From assembly GCF_021462225.1 (NCBI RefSeq), contig NC_061806.1, positions 3,653,234-3,717,233 of the forward strand: 64,000 nucleotides of DNA, read 5' to 3'. Position numbers and translations under genes: made by a program. The stretch is from Girardinichthys multiradiatus (taxonomy: Eukaryota; Chordata; Actinopteri; Cyprinodontiformes; Goodeidae). This document shows positions 33,812-44,725 of the stretch, one piece after another; positions within the stretch are counted from its first letter, which is position 1, and the number at the start of each line of letters is the position of its first letter. The notes beneath the pieces were generated by a model. It searched no databases and was not told the origin of the DNA. It was given only the letters and a program-made list of their open reading frames with translations.

Positions 33812-34594
33812 ATGACTCTGCTGGACTTGTGGCTATCGCGCTCCATCCCCATGTGCCTGCTCCTTCAGAGCCTTGTCCTCATGGCCTTGTGCTTCCCCTC
33901 AGCCAGCATGTGTCCAAAGGGCTGCAGCTGTTTACGCGACCCCCACCTCCACGGTCTCAATGTTACCTGCAGTCAGTCCCGCCTCAAAGAGATTCCCCCC
34001 AACCTCCCAGTCGACACTGTCCTTCTGAGGCTGGACCACAACCAAATAGGTGCTGTGCCTGATCAAGCCTTCCGTGGACTCCGGCTTTTGAGGGAGCTGA
34101 ACCTCTCTTATAATGCAGTGGAAACTTTAGGGGAAGGTTCCTTTAGTGGCATAGAGGGGACATTACAGGTGCTGGACCTTTCCCACAACCGCATCACTAG
34201 CGTTCACAGGGATGCTTTTGCTCGGTTGAAGGCCCGCATCATTGTGGATGATAATCCCTGGCACTGTGACTGCGCACTCCAGCAGGCCATTGGTGGAATG
34301 GCACACAACCATGAGGCCGCAGCCAGGGTCCTCTGCAGAAGCTCTGAACTTCTCGATCAGGAGGGGCGGCCTTTCTTGGCAGTGGACATTGATCTATGTA
34401 ATCTGGCAAAAAGGACAACAGACTATGCTATGCTGGTCACCATGTTTGGTTGGTTTGCAATGGTTATATCATATGTGGTGTACTATGTTCGACAGAACCA
34501 GGAAGACGCCCGACGCCACCTGGAGTACCTCAAGTCTCTTCCCAGTAAGCCCAAGAAACCTGATGATGCTGACGATATAAGCACTGTTGTCTGA
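33812..34594 (+). CDS. lrrc3b: Leucine-rich repeat-containing protein 3B-like
   Basis: The frame encodes a 260-residue type I membrane protein, the length of vertebrate LRRC3B (259 in mammals). Met at 33812 starts MTLLDLWLSRSIPMCLLLQS, the family's signal peptide. An in-frame Met 32 codons earlier (33716) is judged to lie in the 5' UTR. The order is: signal peptide (about 1-33); LRR N-cap CPKGCSC; three leucine-rich repeats (VLLRLDHNQIGAVP; LRELNLSYNAVETL; LQVLDLSHNRITSV); C-cap NPWHCDCALQ; a single membrane span (YAMLVTMFGWFAMVISYVV); and a short conserved cytoplasmic tail (YYVRQNQEDARRHLEYLKSL) ending DDISTVV. The whole coding region lies in one exon, as in other vertebrates, after an acceptor at 33665. 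The near-identical tail favours LRRC3B over LRRC3 or LRRC3C. Mammalian LRRC3B is described as a putative tumour suppressor; its molecular partner is not shown here. Confidence 0.95.
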   Translation: MTLLDLWLSRSIPMCLLLQSLVLMALCFPSASMCPKGCSCLRDPHLHGLNVTCSQSRLKEIPPNLPVDTVLLRLDHNQIGAVPDQAFRGLRLLRELNLSYNAVETLGEGSFSGIEGTLQVLDLSHNRITSVHRDAFARLKARIIVDDNPWHCDCALQQAIGGMAHNHEAAARVLCRSSELLDQEGRPFLAVDIDLCNLAKRTTDYAMLVTMFGWFAMVISYVVYYVRQNQEDARRHLEYLKSLPSKPKKPDDADDISTVV

Positions 34595-35310
34595 CAGCAG
34601 CACCACAATGAGTCTTCATCACTGACTTAATGAAATGTTTACGCAACAGGACCCACATTTATAGTGTTTACTATTTTAAACTTTAGTCTCTGTGAGCATC
34701 AAAAGTTTGTACTTTGAAACCTTTGTCGTATGTCTTCACCAAGCTCAGTTTAAGTTTGAAGTGAAATCTGACAAGAAATAAGGCAAGACCCACAACGTCT
34801 TCAAACTATAACATTTAAAAAAATATAATCTCAGGTTGAAATATTAATGGCTTTTTAGATAAAAATTTAGATAACGTGAAAAGAAATTATGGTCGTAAGA
34901 CGATATGGTCCTTTACATAAAGCCCCTATTTTTCAGTGTCAAACAGCATAATATTGTCAGCTTCTCCGGAACCTGGCATGGAAACAAAGTGTATTTAATT
35001 TCCATGGTGTTTTAAAAAATTGGACAAAAGGTTTCTTATGTGCCTCCTAGTCTTTACCTAGGTAGGCCTGTCTTTTATATAGACAAATCTTCTTGCCATG
35101 CTTTATTGAAAAATACCAACAATGGGTAATAACACATTATAATGAATTCCAAGGTAGCTAATTCCTGCCAGAAATAAAAGAAGAGCAATGTTGTTTCATA
35201 CAACAAAATATGTTTGTTGGAATTTATGTAGTTTTAATGGTTGCATCTCTGTTTTCCATTGATAGGTTCATTTTGATTGGGCGGAAGGTGTAGCTTTTGT
35301 GTTAAACGAA
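34595..35310 (+). other. 3' UTR of lrrc3b
   Basis: AT-rich sequence following the stop, with a poly(A) signal AATAAA at 35172-35177. The next AATAAA (35395) lies within the Tc1 relic that starts at about 35311, so the first is the more likely ancestral end. Extent is inferred. Confidence 0.55.
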
Positions 35311-36634
35311 TACAGTACTGTGAGCATTTGCCCCCTTATAGATTTCTTCAGTCTTTGCTTTTCTGTCACATTTAAATGTGACAAGGATAACCTGAATAAA
35401 TACAAATGCATTTTTAAATGATAATTTCATTTAGTTAGGACAAAAAGCTATCCAAACAAGTATGGCCCTATGTGAAAAGTAATTACCCACTAAACCTAAC
35501 AACTGGTTGTGCCCTACGTCTCAGCAACAACTGCCATCAAGCATTTTTGGTAATGAGTCTTTTACATCGCTGTGAAAAAATTTTGGCCTACTGTTCTTTG
35601 TAGAACTGTTTTAATTAAGCACCATTGGAGGGTTTTCCAGCATGAACAGCCTGTTAAAGATCATGCCACAGCATCTCAGTCAAGTTTAAATCTAATGTTG
35701 GATCATGCTACTCAGTCAGTCAGTCAGTCAGTAATTTTCTACCGCTTATTCCATAGTGGGTCGCGGGGAAGCTGGTGCCTATCTCCAGCAGTCTATGGGC
35801 GAGAGGCGGGGTACACCCTGGACAGGTTGCCAGTCCATCACATCATGCTACTCCAAAACCTTTATTTAGTGTTTTTTTACACATTTAGAGACAGACTTGC
35901 TGGTGTGCTTTTAATCATTGCCATGCTGCATCACCCAAGTGCGGTGAGGCTTAAGGTCACAAACTGACCACACATTCTTCTTCAGGATCTTCTGGTAGAG
36001 AGCAGAATTCATGGTCTTAACCAGTTATAGCAAACCGTTCATGTCCTGAAGCAGCCAAGCAGGCCACAGTACCATGATTGACTGTGGGTATGATGTTCTT
36101 TGTCTAAAATGCTGTTAATTGTACAGCAGATGTAACAAGACAAACACCTTAAACCTTTGGAAGCCATTTTTGTCCATTCTCTCTTTGTTAAATCATGAAC
36201 CCTGATTGACACAGTTAGACCTGCACAGGTTTAGATATTGTTCTGGGTTATTTTGGTATCTCCAGGATGAGTCATTGCTGAGCTCTTGGATTAATCTCGG
36301 TAGGCTGCTGCTCCTGAGAAAGCTCTTCACTGTTCCATGTTTTCTCTGTTTGAATCCATGGTCCTCACTGTTATTCTCTGGGGTCCCAGAGCCTTAGAAA
36401 TGGCTTTCTAGATTTATTCATGACAATGACTCCATCTACTCTTAATTATTTTTTGATTTTTAGACCTGACGTGTTTGTTTTTTTTTGAGATCCTTTAGCT
36501 TACTTCATGTTCTCAGACAGGTTCTATTTAAATGTTTTCTTAATATAACTGATTTTAAAAGTCTTCTGAAAAGTGTTTCTTAAAGCAGAAACATAAGAAA
36601 TCTGTCAGGAGGCAAATCAACTTTTACAGCTCTG
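35311..36634 (-). mobile_element. Tc1/mariner relic with decayed transposase
   Basis: The left end (acagtactgtgagcatttgc ccccttatagatttcttcag) is mirrored, imperfectly, at the right end (agaaatctgtcaggaggcaaa ... ttttacagctctgt), giving terminal inverted repeats of a common fish Tc1-like family. The interior, in minus orientation, contains blocks such as ggagggttttccagcatgaa and gtatgatgttctttgtctaa that correspond to transposase codons, but every frame is broken. A 129-bp LINE-tail repeat has inserted into it at 35713-35841. It lies directly downstream of the lrrc3b 3' UTR. Confidence 0.7.
35713..35841 (-). repeat. LINE-tail-like retroposed repeat with 11-bp TSD
   Basis: Inverted copy of the repeat at 671-791: a GTCA tandem run, then ttctaccgcttattccatag through gacaggttgccagtccatc. 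It is bracketed by perfect 11-bp direct repeats atcatgctact (35702-35712 and 35842-35852). The duplication shows it inserted into the pre-existing Tc1 relic. Confidence 0.8.
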
Positions 36635-36639
36635 TTCAA

Positions 36640-37560
36640 CTAATGTAGCATCCCCAGTGGTATCAGTGTTTAATCTGTCATGAATACAGTTAGGCACAGT
36701 TGAACCACTAAACCCATTGCATTTAACATGAGATGATTTTTGTGAATTTCTACAGAAGTATGACAATTCATAATTTGTGGTGGGTTATTGATGTGTGTCG
36801 TTAGAATGCAAACAGTGCATTTGGTTTGCTAATTTTATCATTTGCACATAATTTGGTCAACTCGTCTCTTGTGAGCCCTTGTCCATATCTAAGACTACAA
36901 CAGCTTACTTTTAGAAATATATGTAGTGATACAATAAGAAAAAAGACAAAACTAGTCTTTGTGATAGTTTTAGCAGTGTGTTGCCAAATACGATTCTTTG
37001 GTCAAATAGTGAAATGTTACTGCACAATGAACGTTTCTTTTGTAATAAACGAAGTTGTCTCTCTGGAGAGAAATCACATTAACTAATGTTTACCATAAAT
37101 TAAGATTAGAATATTTCAATATTCTGCAATTATTCACTTTATTTATATTTTTATATATAATCAATATAAGATACGCTGAATAACAAAAACACTAAACACA
37201 AAGTTAGGCACCCAGAAGCACTGGACTGATTTAACTGAATCTGGTACACATGCAGATCAGTGATTGGTAAATAAAGGGTTCTTTTTACAAAGCCCCAGAT
37301 AGTTTAAGTAATGGAGTAATAAATCTAGGTACTGGATCATCTGAAAAACAGTCAAAACAGTAAGTGAATGCCCCCAGAAATAAAGTTTGCTTTGTAGAAG
37401 ATTAGACAGCATCAGGACAGACAACCATAGTAATTAATCACTGACAGGAGTGAAACACGAAGCCCTTATTTAAGGACAAAGGTAGTAAAGGTGGTACATG
37501 CTTGTTGGAGTTCCTTACTCTTTGAAAATCTGAGGAAAATGCGTCTTTCCAGACATTGTT
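36640..37560. other. Non-coding DNA, nothing recognised
   Basis: AT-rich sequence with no supported gene or repeat. The last 300 bp may belong to the 5' part of the Tc1 relic that follows. Confidence 0.4.
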
Positions 37561-38450
37561 CTGAAGGAAAGAGTGCTTTGATTTAAAATATGATTGGAAA
37601 GAAAAAGGCATTTAAAGAAGAGCAGGAAACTCAAGGTAAGATGATGTCAAGTACTTTAAAATGTAAAAGAAATAACAGACTACCAATCAAATGGATTGAG
37701 AAGAGCAAAATTAAAAAAAGATCAGTCATTGATCAGCTCCCAGTGACAGGCCTGAAGAGAAATGGTGCATCTTTTGATGGACTGATAAAAGCAAGGCTCT
37801 TGGGGCTGCACACAGCTCATCAGACCACCCCTAAACACCGAATTCAAGCCAGAATGTGAAACATGGTGGATTAGGTATCATGCTATGGGCTTGTTGCTCA
37901 TTTTAGGGGCGGCTGTGCCTCAGGTGGTAGAAGTTCATCTTGTAATCGGTGGGTTGCTGGTTCGTGTCTTTGGGCGACTTGCTTGCTGGTGCGGATGACT
38001 GATGTAGTGTAAAGCACTTTGGAGTCTCTAGGGACTTGATAAAGCGCTATACAAGTTCAGGCCATTTACCATCATGCTATGGGCTTGTTGCTCATTTTAG
38101 GGGCAGCTGTGCCTCAGGTGGTAGAAGTTCATCCTGTAATCGGTGGGTTGCTGGTTCGTGTCTTTGGGCGACTTGCTTGCTGGTGCGGATGACTGATGTA
38201 GTGTAAAGCACTTTGGAGTCTCTAGGGACTTGATAAAGCGCTATACAAGTTCAGGCCATTTACCATCATGCTATGGGCTTGTTGCTCATTTTAGTGTGTT
38301 TGGCCCATTTATCACATAGGAGGGATCATGAATCAGGAATCAGTTTGAATACTTTAGAATATTTGCAAAGGCTGTGTTTCCTTATTCTGAAGAGGAAATG
38401 CCCTTGTCTGGTGTTAACAAGACAATAACTCTAAATACATAAGTGACCTA
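37561..38450 (+). pseudogene. Tc1/mariner transposase relic, interrupted by SINE copies
   Basis: At 37850-37907 the frame reads QNVKHGGLGIMLWACCSF, the conserved block between the first and second catalytic Asp of Tc1 transposases (usually NVKHGGGSIMLWGC). After two SINE copies, 38420-38447 reads QDNNSKYISDL, the second-Asp motif (QDNDPKHTSKL in relatives). Stops and shifts are frequent. The start is uncertain. Confidence 0.6.
37877..38294 (+). repeat. 194-bp tandem repeat: SINE plus 30-bp flank, 2.15 copies
   Basis: The unit begins atcatgctatgggcttgttg at 37877 and starts again at 38071 and 38265, a period of exactly 194 bp; the third copy stops after 30 bp. Each unit is 30 bp of Tc1 transposase sequence followed by about 164 bp of the tRNA-derived SINE seen at 12.1 kb. 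Copies one and two differ at very few positions. Most simply, a SINE inserted with a long target duplication and the block was then duplicated by unequal exchange. Confidence 0.88.
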
Positions 38451-38542
38451 AACCTAAATAAATAAGTGAGTGAGGAGCATCTTGGCTCCAGAACAACAAA
38501 ATTTATGTTACGGGGTGACCAGTCCGTGGGGCAATCTATACA

Positions 38543-38776
38543 ATGCTGTTTTTGAGGCAAATCCAAGAAATCCAGAGAAGTGTGTTTAAAGTAATGCAAT
38601 CATTCTGGGCTCGATGCAACACAGATTTGAAGCCTTTCTTAGAAGAAAGGAGGTACATAAATATTCATTCAGTGATTGACAGGAAAGCTAAATCTTCAAG
38701 CATGTTTCAGTTTACACAACAAATGGTTGAGTTTGTAAAGGAAAATGCAGACAGTGCTCTTTTTGGTACAGCCTAA
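38543..38776 (+). CDS. Unrecognised short open frame
   Basis: Seventy-seven codons from Met at 38543, containing DLKPFLEERRYINIHSVIDR and SMFQFTQQMVEFVKENADS. Composition is protein-like (charged, alternating hydrophobic), unlike the spurious frames around it. I do not recognise the family. It follows the Tc1 relic and ends about 120 bp before an AATAAA at about 38884. It could be the end of an unrecognised transposon gene, a retrocopy fragment or chance. No splice sites were identified. Confidence 0.25.
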   Translation: MLFLRQIQEIQRSVFKVMQSFWARCNTDLKPFLEERRYINIHSVIDRKAKSSSMFQFTQQMVEFVKENADSALFGTA

Positions 38777-38779
38777 TAT

Positions 38780-41700
38780 TTCTTCTTTCTCAAGTTCCAC
38801 AGAGAACAGAACAAATCTGATACTTTCTAATGTTTTGCTTTGAAATAGAATGTGCAGTGTTGCCAAAGCATTTACATGTATAGAAATAAAAGCTATTATC
38901 AGGATTAGAGCTTTATACACTTAGCTTTATGTCACAGGTAGGCCCAACGCTGGAACCAGTGGGTATGCGAGGGAGTCAACACATTTTGTTTCATATGTTG
39001 GACCACTGCACAACTTGACCACCTGTTCTTCAGCTGTGTACAGGGTATCTCCATCAAACCCCTATCAAATGCTGTCAAGCTGAACTGGTTACACCCCTGG
39101 TGGTGGTTCTAGACCTGTTAGCCAGTGTGCATGTCTACCAAATCATGTTACAATCAGGCCATTCATTCTGGGTGTGTAACTTGGTGCTTGAATGTTTTTC
39201 AGTCAGTGAGTGTACATTACTTGAAGAATACCAACAGATCTAATCATTCGTCATAGACATTCACAATGGTTATGCCTGAGGTAAGAAACCATGATAATTA
39301 GGATGTATATGCATTGTGTAGGACTACATATGTAGCAATTTATTATGAGTTTGTTACCAATGCATCATGTTAAGAATTTGTATATTTTTATGGTCACATC
39401 AAAAGCTACGTAGACCTGAGTAAATCTCAAACCCTTTCCAATCCCAGCTGAACTCTACAATTTCCAGGTTCCCCTCCAGACAGGAGATGTGTCTCAGTGT
39501 AAACGTTGGTTCAAATGCCAAATGACAGACTTAGTTTTGCGCCAGCCCAGTTAAAGCCTCTGAAGATCTAGCCTGTGGTTGTTAGGAATACATAACATAA
39601 TAGAACTCTATGTCTTATTAAAACCCCCTTTTGGTCGGTTTTTTGTTTGAACACTGAAATTAATTATTTTTAAAACTGTAAAAAAATGATCTGATAAGCT
39701 GTTTTTGATGATGACTAAATATTTAGGCAGATTCTAATTTAAATTGACTTTCTTTTGGCTGCCTGATTGGCCTCATGCAAATAGAAGGTAGCCAAGTGAA
39801 AATAATCTTTTAATGGTGCCTACTGGGGTTAATTAAAAATAAATACTGACCTTCACGCCTATTTTCTGCTGTGATTGGTGTGAGGTTGGTGTGAATGTCA
39901 CTATGGATGTCTTCCTGCACACTTCCTGCACACTGAACTTTAATCCAGAAATAAAAACAGTAGTCAATTTAACCCTGTTTTACAATAGTTGGCTTTTTAC
40001 CCTTTAGCTCTTTCTGTTTATTAGACAACAATTTGCACAAGCAACTTCCTACTATAAACTTACCACTTATTCTCATAGCTTCCTACTGATGCCAGATGTG
40101 TTGGTCAGTTTTGACTATTCAGCAACAAACTAAGATAAGAATCATTTTGTGAGTTAAGTGACCAAAAAACGGGTTTCCGGTATTGAACCCAATTGTACAA
40201 AACTACTCCAGCGCACAAACTGCAGTGAATATATGGAAGTGGAGAAAGGTTGCTAAAGATAAATATCATAACCCAAAAGCTTTTTCCTGGATGCTGTGTG
40301 TTAAATGGTTTAAATTGGTTTAGGTAGTTAGGTTATCTGGAGTCACTGAACATTAGACAGTTTTTTTTTTGCATCTAAAGACACTTCAGCCACAACAGAC
40401 TTTTAGAAGATCTGGATCTTCTTGCTACACACAAGGAAGGAACTAAGCTTCACAATATACTCCATCCCTTCTTGCAGACAGCATGACTGTTCAACCTTCA
40501 GTCCAGTCTGTTGTCCAGGTGAACACTGAGGTGTTTATGCTCCTTTGCCACTTCCACTTCTTCTCCCATAGTGGAAATAATGTTTGACATATTCCAGTAC
40601 CTTCTAAAACCTATTGGTCCCTATGTAGAGCCAATTGTAGAGCCAACAAGAAAATTTATCCAGCTTGACTTGAATATGTTCTGTTTTGTCCTGTGAGTCA
40701 GTGGATTGATGCCAGCACTGAATTGCATCAACACTCTGACACTGAATATCCATGGGAATCTTTCCGTGGATCCTTCGTTCGAGTCAAACACTCCTTATCC
40801 TTATTTAGGAAAGTGTAAAAAAATGACATTTTAGCTCACATGTCATTCTCAAATTAAAACCAATAACAGAAATCACATTTTTTTCTCTGTTAAACCATTT
40901 GACACAGACAACTTTTAACCACATTTAGACAGAAAGTGATGTCTCCATGTGGACAACGTTTCACCTCGTCCACCTTTTTTACATGGAAGGCAAGGGCCAA
41001 ATGTAATTGTTTTGTAGGAGGGTAATGTGGTGTTGGGGCTGGAGGGTGGGTGGGGGGTGGGTTTGTGGGCCGGTGCAGTTTCACCACTGCAACATCATCC
41101 CAACTGTACACACTTATTGTACGTTTGCTAAAATATCTACAGTCAACTGCCATACAACGATTTTGTTAGAAATAAAATTTTTAATGTCAGCTGAACAGTT
41201 TTGCTTCATAAAATTGTAACATTTAACTGAGCACTTTAAAAAAGACAGAAAAAAATCTATAGACGGTTTCTGTTTCTAATTCAGAAATCTTTTTATTTAT
41301 TTAATAATGTAATGTTTATGTTAATTTGTCTTGTCCTCAGTCAGCTGTTGTCTCTCAAAACGAATTGTTAAATATCAGCTCAGCCAAAGTGAGCATAAGA
41401 CTAAATATCAGTTTCAGTGAACTCTTCTTGTTGGTGTTCTGTGGTTTTTTGAGTCCTCGAATGTCTTTGCTGTTTTGCCAATTGTAAATGTTTGCCCTTT
41501 ACTTTTCTTCTAACTCACCCAAAAAGTAAATGATGGACTCTTCAAGTCTGAAGATGCAGTCAGTGTGGCCACCCCAATCATGACTAATCATTACAAACAA
41601 GACTATTCAAAATCATGCTGCCACTGCATGCATCATTTCACTTTAATAACAGAGTGCAGCAATGTTCCAAGAAGCGCTTGAGTAGAAAATCGATTGTGTC

Positions 41701-42664
41701 TTCTCTAATGGCTTCCTGCTCCTCATGGCTGTTGGAGCTTACAGAAACATAGAGTAAGCCAGTGAAAGACGAAGTAAACAGGGATATGTAAATGCACAGG
41801 AAATTAGACTTTCATGTGAAATGAGCACATTTTCCCAATTCCACTCACATTTAATAAGAACCCAAAGACATTTACCAGATAAATAGTTGCTTTACAGGTT
41901 CTGGATTCAAACTGAAAGGAATGGATAAATAACACAGTGGTAATTGTGTGTTCAACCATGGTAGTTAATTAAGTCAAGTGAAATACATTGAGATGTCCAG
42001 ATATAGAACAAAAAGGATTAAATGTAAATACAAATGTTGTTTTTTTCTGGAATACTTGAAATCCCTTTAATTAGTTGTTCTTGAATGTGCCATACCCATA
42101 GCCTTGTCATGTCTGGACAAACGTTTCAAGACTGGATCAGGATGGTGTGTAAAATGCATGTACAGTGTAATGAAACTCAGTAGCCAAGGACCAGAGAGAT
42201 TTCTAAGTGCCTGAATTCCTCCTACATCTGTTTCAAACTAATGTCTTCTTTCTTCCACTCCTGGTTTTTGTCTTAAAACATTTTTATTTAGGATTCTCCC
42301 AATATGATGGATTGTTTTGCAGGTTCTAAAAAACCAGAATGAACCATGTTGATGTAAAGATCTTTTAAGAATCATGATGTAAATTACCACTGCTCTTTGT
42401 GCTTAGTCAGAGCAGATGTTAGCAACAACTATCATGGCTGTGTTGGAATGGCATGACATACACAGAATGAAATAAAGGAGAAATGCATTGACCTTTGGTA
42501 TTCCATTTTTCTCAACTGATTTGAAATACATTAATTTGTTTGAGGAGTAAATGGGACAGAGAAGATTAAAACATAAGTATTAACATCCCTTGAACTTTAG
42601 TGCTGATGGCAACTGGACTATCTTGAAGAGGTGTCACTCTTACACTTGACCATCAACCCTGAAC
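38780..42664. other. Non-coding DNA, nothing recognised
   Basis: Nearly 3.9 kb of AT-rich DNA without supported genes, RNAs or repeat families. A G-rich run at about 41035-41065 is short and isolated. This is the quietest part of the window. Confidence 0.45.
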
Positions 42665-42666
42665 TA

Positions 42667-42871
42667 CAGGTCCTTCTCAAAATATTAGCATATTGTGATA
42701 AAGTTCATTATTTTCCATAATGTCATGATGAAAATTTAACATTCATATATTTTAGATTCATTGCACACTAACTGAAATATTTCAGGTCTTTTATTGTCTT
42801 AATACGGATGATTCTGGCATACAGCTCATGAAAACCCAAAATTCCTATCTCACAAAATTAGCATATCATTA
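42667..42871 (+). repeat. Left terminal inverted repeat of Tc1-like element
   Basis: About 205 bp matching the reverse complement of 44030-44234; the one clear difference is 'gattctggc' here against 'gattttggc' there. Holds outer and inner transposase-binding-like direct repeats. Confidence 0.9.
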
Positions 42872-42994
42872 AAAGGGTCTCTAAACGAGCTATGAACCTA
42901 ATCATCTGAATCAACGAGTTAACTCTAAACACCTGCAAAAGATTCCTGAGGCCTTTAAAACTCCCAGCCTGGTTCATCACTCAAAACCCCAATC

Positions 42995-43957
42995 ATGGGT
43001 AAGACTGCCGACCTGACTGCTGTCCAGAAGGCCACTATTGACACCCTCAAGCAAGAGGGTAAGACACAGAAAGAAATTTCTGAACGAATAGGCTGTTCCC
43101 AGAGTGCTGTATCAAGGCACCTCAGTGGGAAGTCTGTGGGAAGGAAAAAGTGTGGCAGAAAACGCTGCACAACGAGAAAAGGTGACCGGACCCTGAGGAA
43201 GATTGTGGAGAAGGGCCGATTCCAGACCTTGGGGGACCTGCGGAAGCAGTGGACTGAGTCTGGAGTAGAAACATCCAGAGCCACCGTGCACAGGCGTGTG
43301 CAGGAAATGGGCTACAGGTGCCACATTCCCCAGACCTGGGCTACAGACAAGCAGCACTGGATTGTTGCTCAGTGGTCCAAAGTACTTTTTTCGGATGAAA
43401 GCAAATTCTGCATGTCATTCGGAAATCAAGGTGCCAGAGTCTGGAGGAAGACTGGGGAGAAGGAAATGCCAAAATGCCAGAAGTCCAGTGTCAAGTACCC
43501 ACAGTCAGTGATGGTCCGGGGTGCCGTGTCAGCTGCTGGTGTTGGTCCACTGTGTTTTATCAAGGGCAGGGTCAATGCAGCTAGCTATCAGGAGATTTTG
43601 GAGCACTTCATGCTTCCATCTGCTGAAAAGCTTTTTGGAGATGAAGATTTCATTTTTCAGCACGACCTGGCACCTGCTCACAGTGCCAAAACCACTGGTA
43701 AATGGTTTACTGACCATGGTATCACTGTGCTCAATTGGCCTGCCAACTCTCCTGACCTGAACCCCATAGAGAATCTGTGGGATATTGTGAAGAGAACGTT
43801 GAGAGACTCAAGACCCAACACTCTGGATGAGCTAAAGGCCGCTATCGAAGCATCCTGGGCCTCCATAAGACCTCAGCAGTGCCACAGGTTGATTGCCTCC
43901 ATGCCACGCCGCATCGAAGCAGTCATTTCTGCAAAAGGATTCCCGACCAAGTATTGA
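42995..43957 (+). CDS. Tc1-like transposase, open frame with small in-frame deletion
   Basis: The 320-codon frame encodes a DD34E cut-and-paste transposase. N-terminal paired-like helix-turn-helix domains: KQEGKTQKEISERIGCSQSA (about residues 15-34) and a GRKKCGRKRCTTRKG basic linker. Catalytic triad: FSDESKF (first Asp, about residue 133), FQHDLAPAHS (second Asp) and SPDLNPIENLWD (Glu), with 34 residues between the last two. The C-terminus is IEAVISAKGFPTKY. Two features suggest loss of activity: the step from CHIPQT directly to WATDKQHW is about 14 residues shorter than in relatives I know, and the conserved MVWGA reads MVRGA. Start Met at 42995 follows the left inverted repeat by about 120 bp. 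Confidence 0.92.
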   Translation: MGKTADLTAVQKATIDTLKQEGKTQKEISERIGCSQSAVSRHLSGKSVGRKKCGRKRCTTRKGDRTLRKIVEKGRFQTLGDLRKQWTESGVETSRATVHRRVQEMGYRCHIPQTWATDKQHWIVAQWSKVLFSDESKFCMSFGNQGARVWRKTGEKEMPKCQKSSVKYPQSVMVRGAVSAAGVGPLCFIKGRVNAASYQEILEHFMLPSAEKLFGDEDFIFQHDLAPAHSAKTTGKWFTDHGITVLNWPANSPDLNPIENLWDIVKRTLRDSRPNTLDELKAAIEASWASIRPQQCHRLIASMPRRIEAVISAKGFPTKY

Positions 43958-44029
43958 GTGCATAACTGTACATGATTATTTGAAGGTTGACATTTTTTGT
44001 ATTAAAAACACTTTTCTTTTATTGGTCGG

Positions 44030-44234
44030 ATGAAATATGCTAATTTTGTGAGATAGGAATTTTGGGTTTTCATGAGCTGTATGCCAAAATCATCCGTATT
44101 AAGACAATAAAAGACCTGAAATATTTCAGTTAGTGTGCAATGAATCTAAAATATATGAATGTTAAATTTTCATCATGACATTATGGAAAATAATGAACTT
44201 TATCACAATATGCTAATATTTTGAGAAGGACCTG
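44030..44234 (-). repeat. Right terminal inverted repeat of Tc1-like element
   Basis: Reverse complement of the left repeat, ending at the TA target dinucleotide 44235-44236. Confidence 0.9.
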
Positions 44235-44720
44235 TACATTACTAAGTACAAATGAGAAGAATGATGAAAACTAATAACAAAAAAATAAACCATAACCAAT
44301 AAAATGATGCCTTGATATCACAGTTGAGAGTGAGCATGTTCATTTAAGAACCAAGGGTTTGTCTTGAGGAATTTGGAATGAGGTCAAATTAGTTTTAACT
44401 AATTAAGTCAAGTCAAGTTTATTTATATAGCGCTTTTCAGCAACAAGGCACTCGAGGCGCTGTACATAAGGAAAAACATTACAGTAATACAGAAAATCAA
44501 CAGAGGTAATTTAAAAAAATAAAATAAAATAAAGAGAATAGAATAATGAATAAGAAAATGAAAGAAAAATTGGACTGAAAACTTAAATAATGTTTAGATG
44601 ACACATTCAAAGGCCACTCTAAAGAAATACGCTTTTAATCTTGATTTAAAGCTATTTAGGGTTTCAGCGCCTTTACAGTTTTCTGGGAGTCTATTCCAGA
44701 TTGTTGGAGCATAAGAACTA

Positions 44721-44725
44721 AAAGC
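44721..44725 (+). repeat. 5-bp TSD (left) of solo LTR
   Basis: AAAGC here is repeated exactly at 45311-45315 after the LTR. Confidence 0.8.

Larger units (their letters stand above)
42667..44234 (+). mobile_element. Tc1-like DNA transposon, structurally complete
   Basis: A 1568-bp element starting CAGGTCCTTCTC and ending GAGAAGGACCTG, flanked on both sides by TA. About 200-bp terminal inverted repeats (42667-42871 and about 44030-44234) match with only one or two differences by eye. Within each repeat an outer 'tctcaaaatattagcatat' and an inner 'tctcacaaaattagcatat' form a direct repeat, the inverted/direct arrangement used as transposase binding sites in Sleeping Beauty-like elements. A single open transposase frame lies between. 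This is the youngest-looking DNA transposon in the window. Confidence 0.93.

Noticed and set aside
37877..38294. Possible CRISPR-like spaced direct repeats (three 30-bp repeats)
   Set aside because: The 'spacers' are two near-identical SINE copies and the repeat is transposase sequence in a vertebrate genome; this is a tandem duplication.
41007..41219. Gly/Trp-rich open frame
   Set aside because: Covers a short G-rich tract; no further support.
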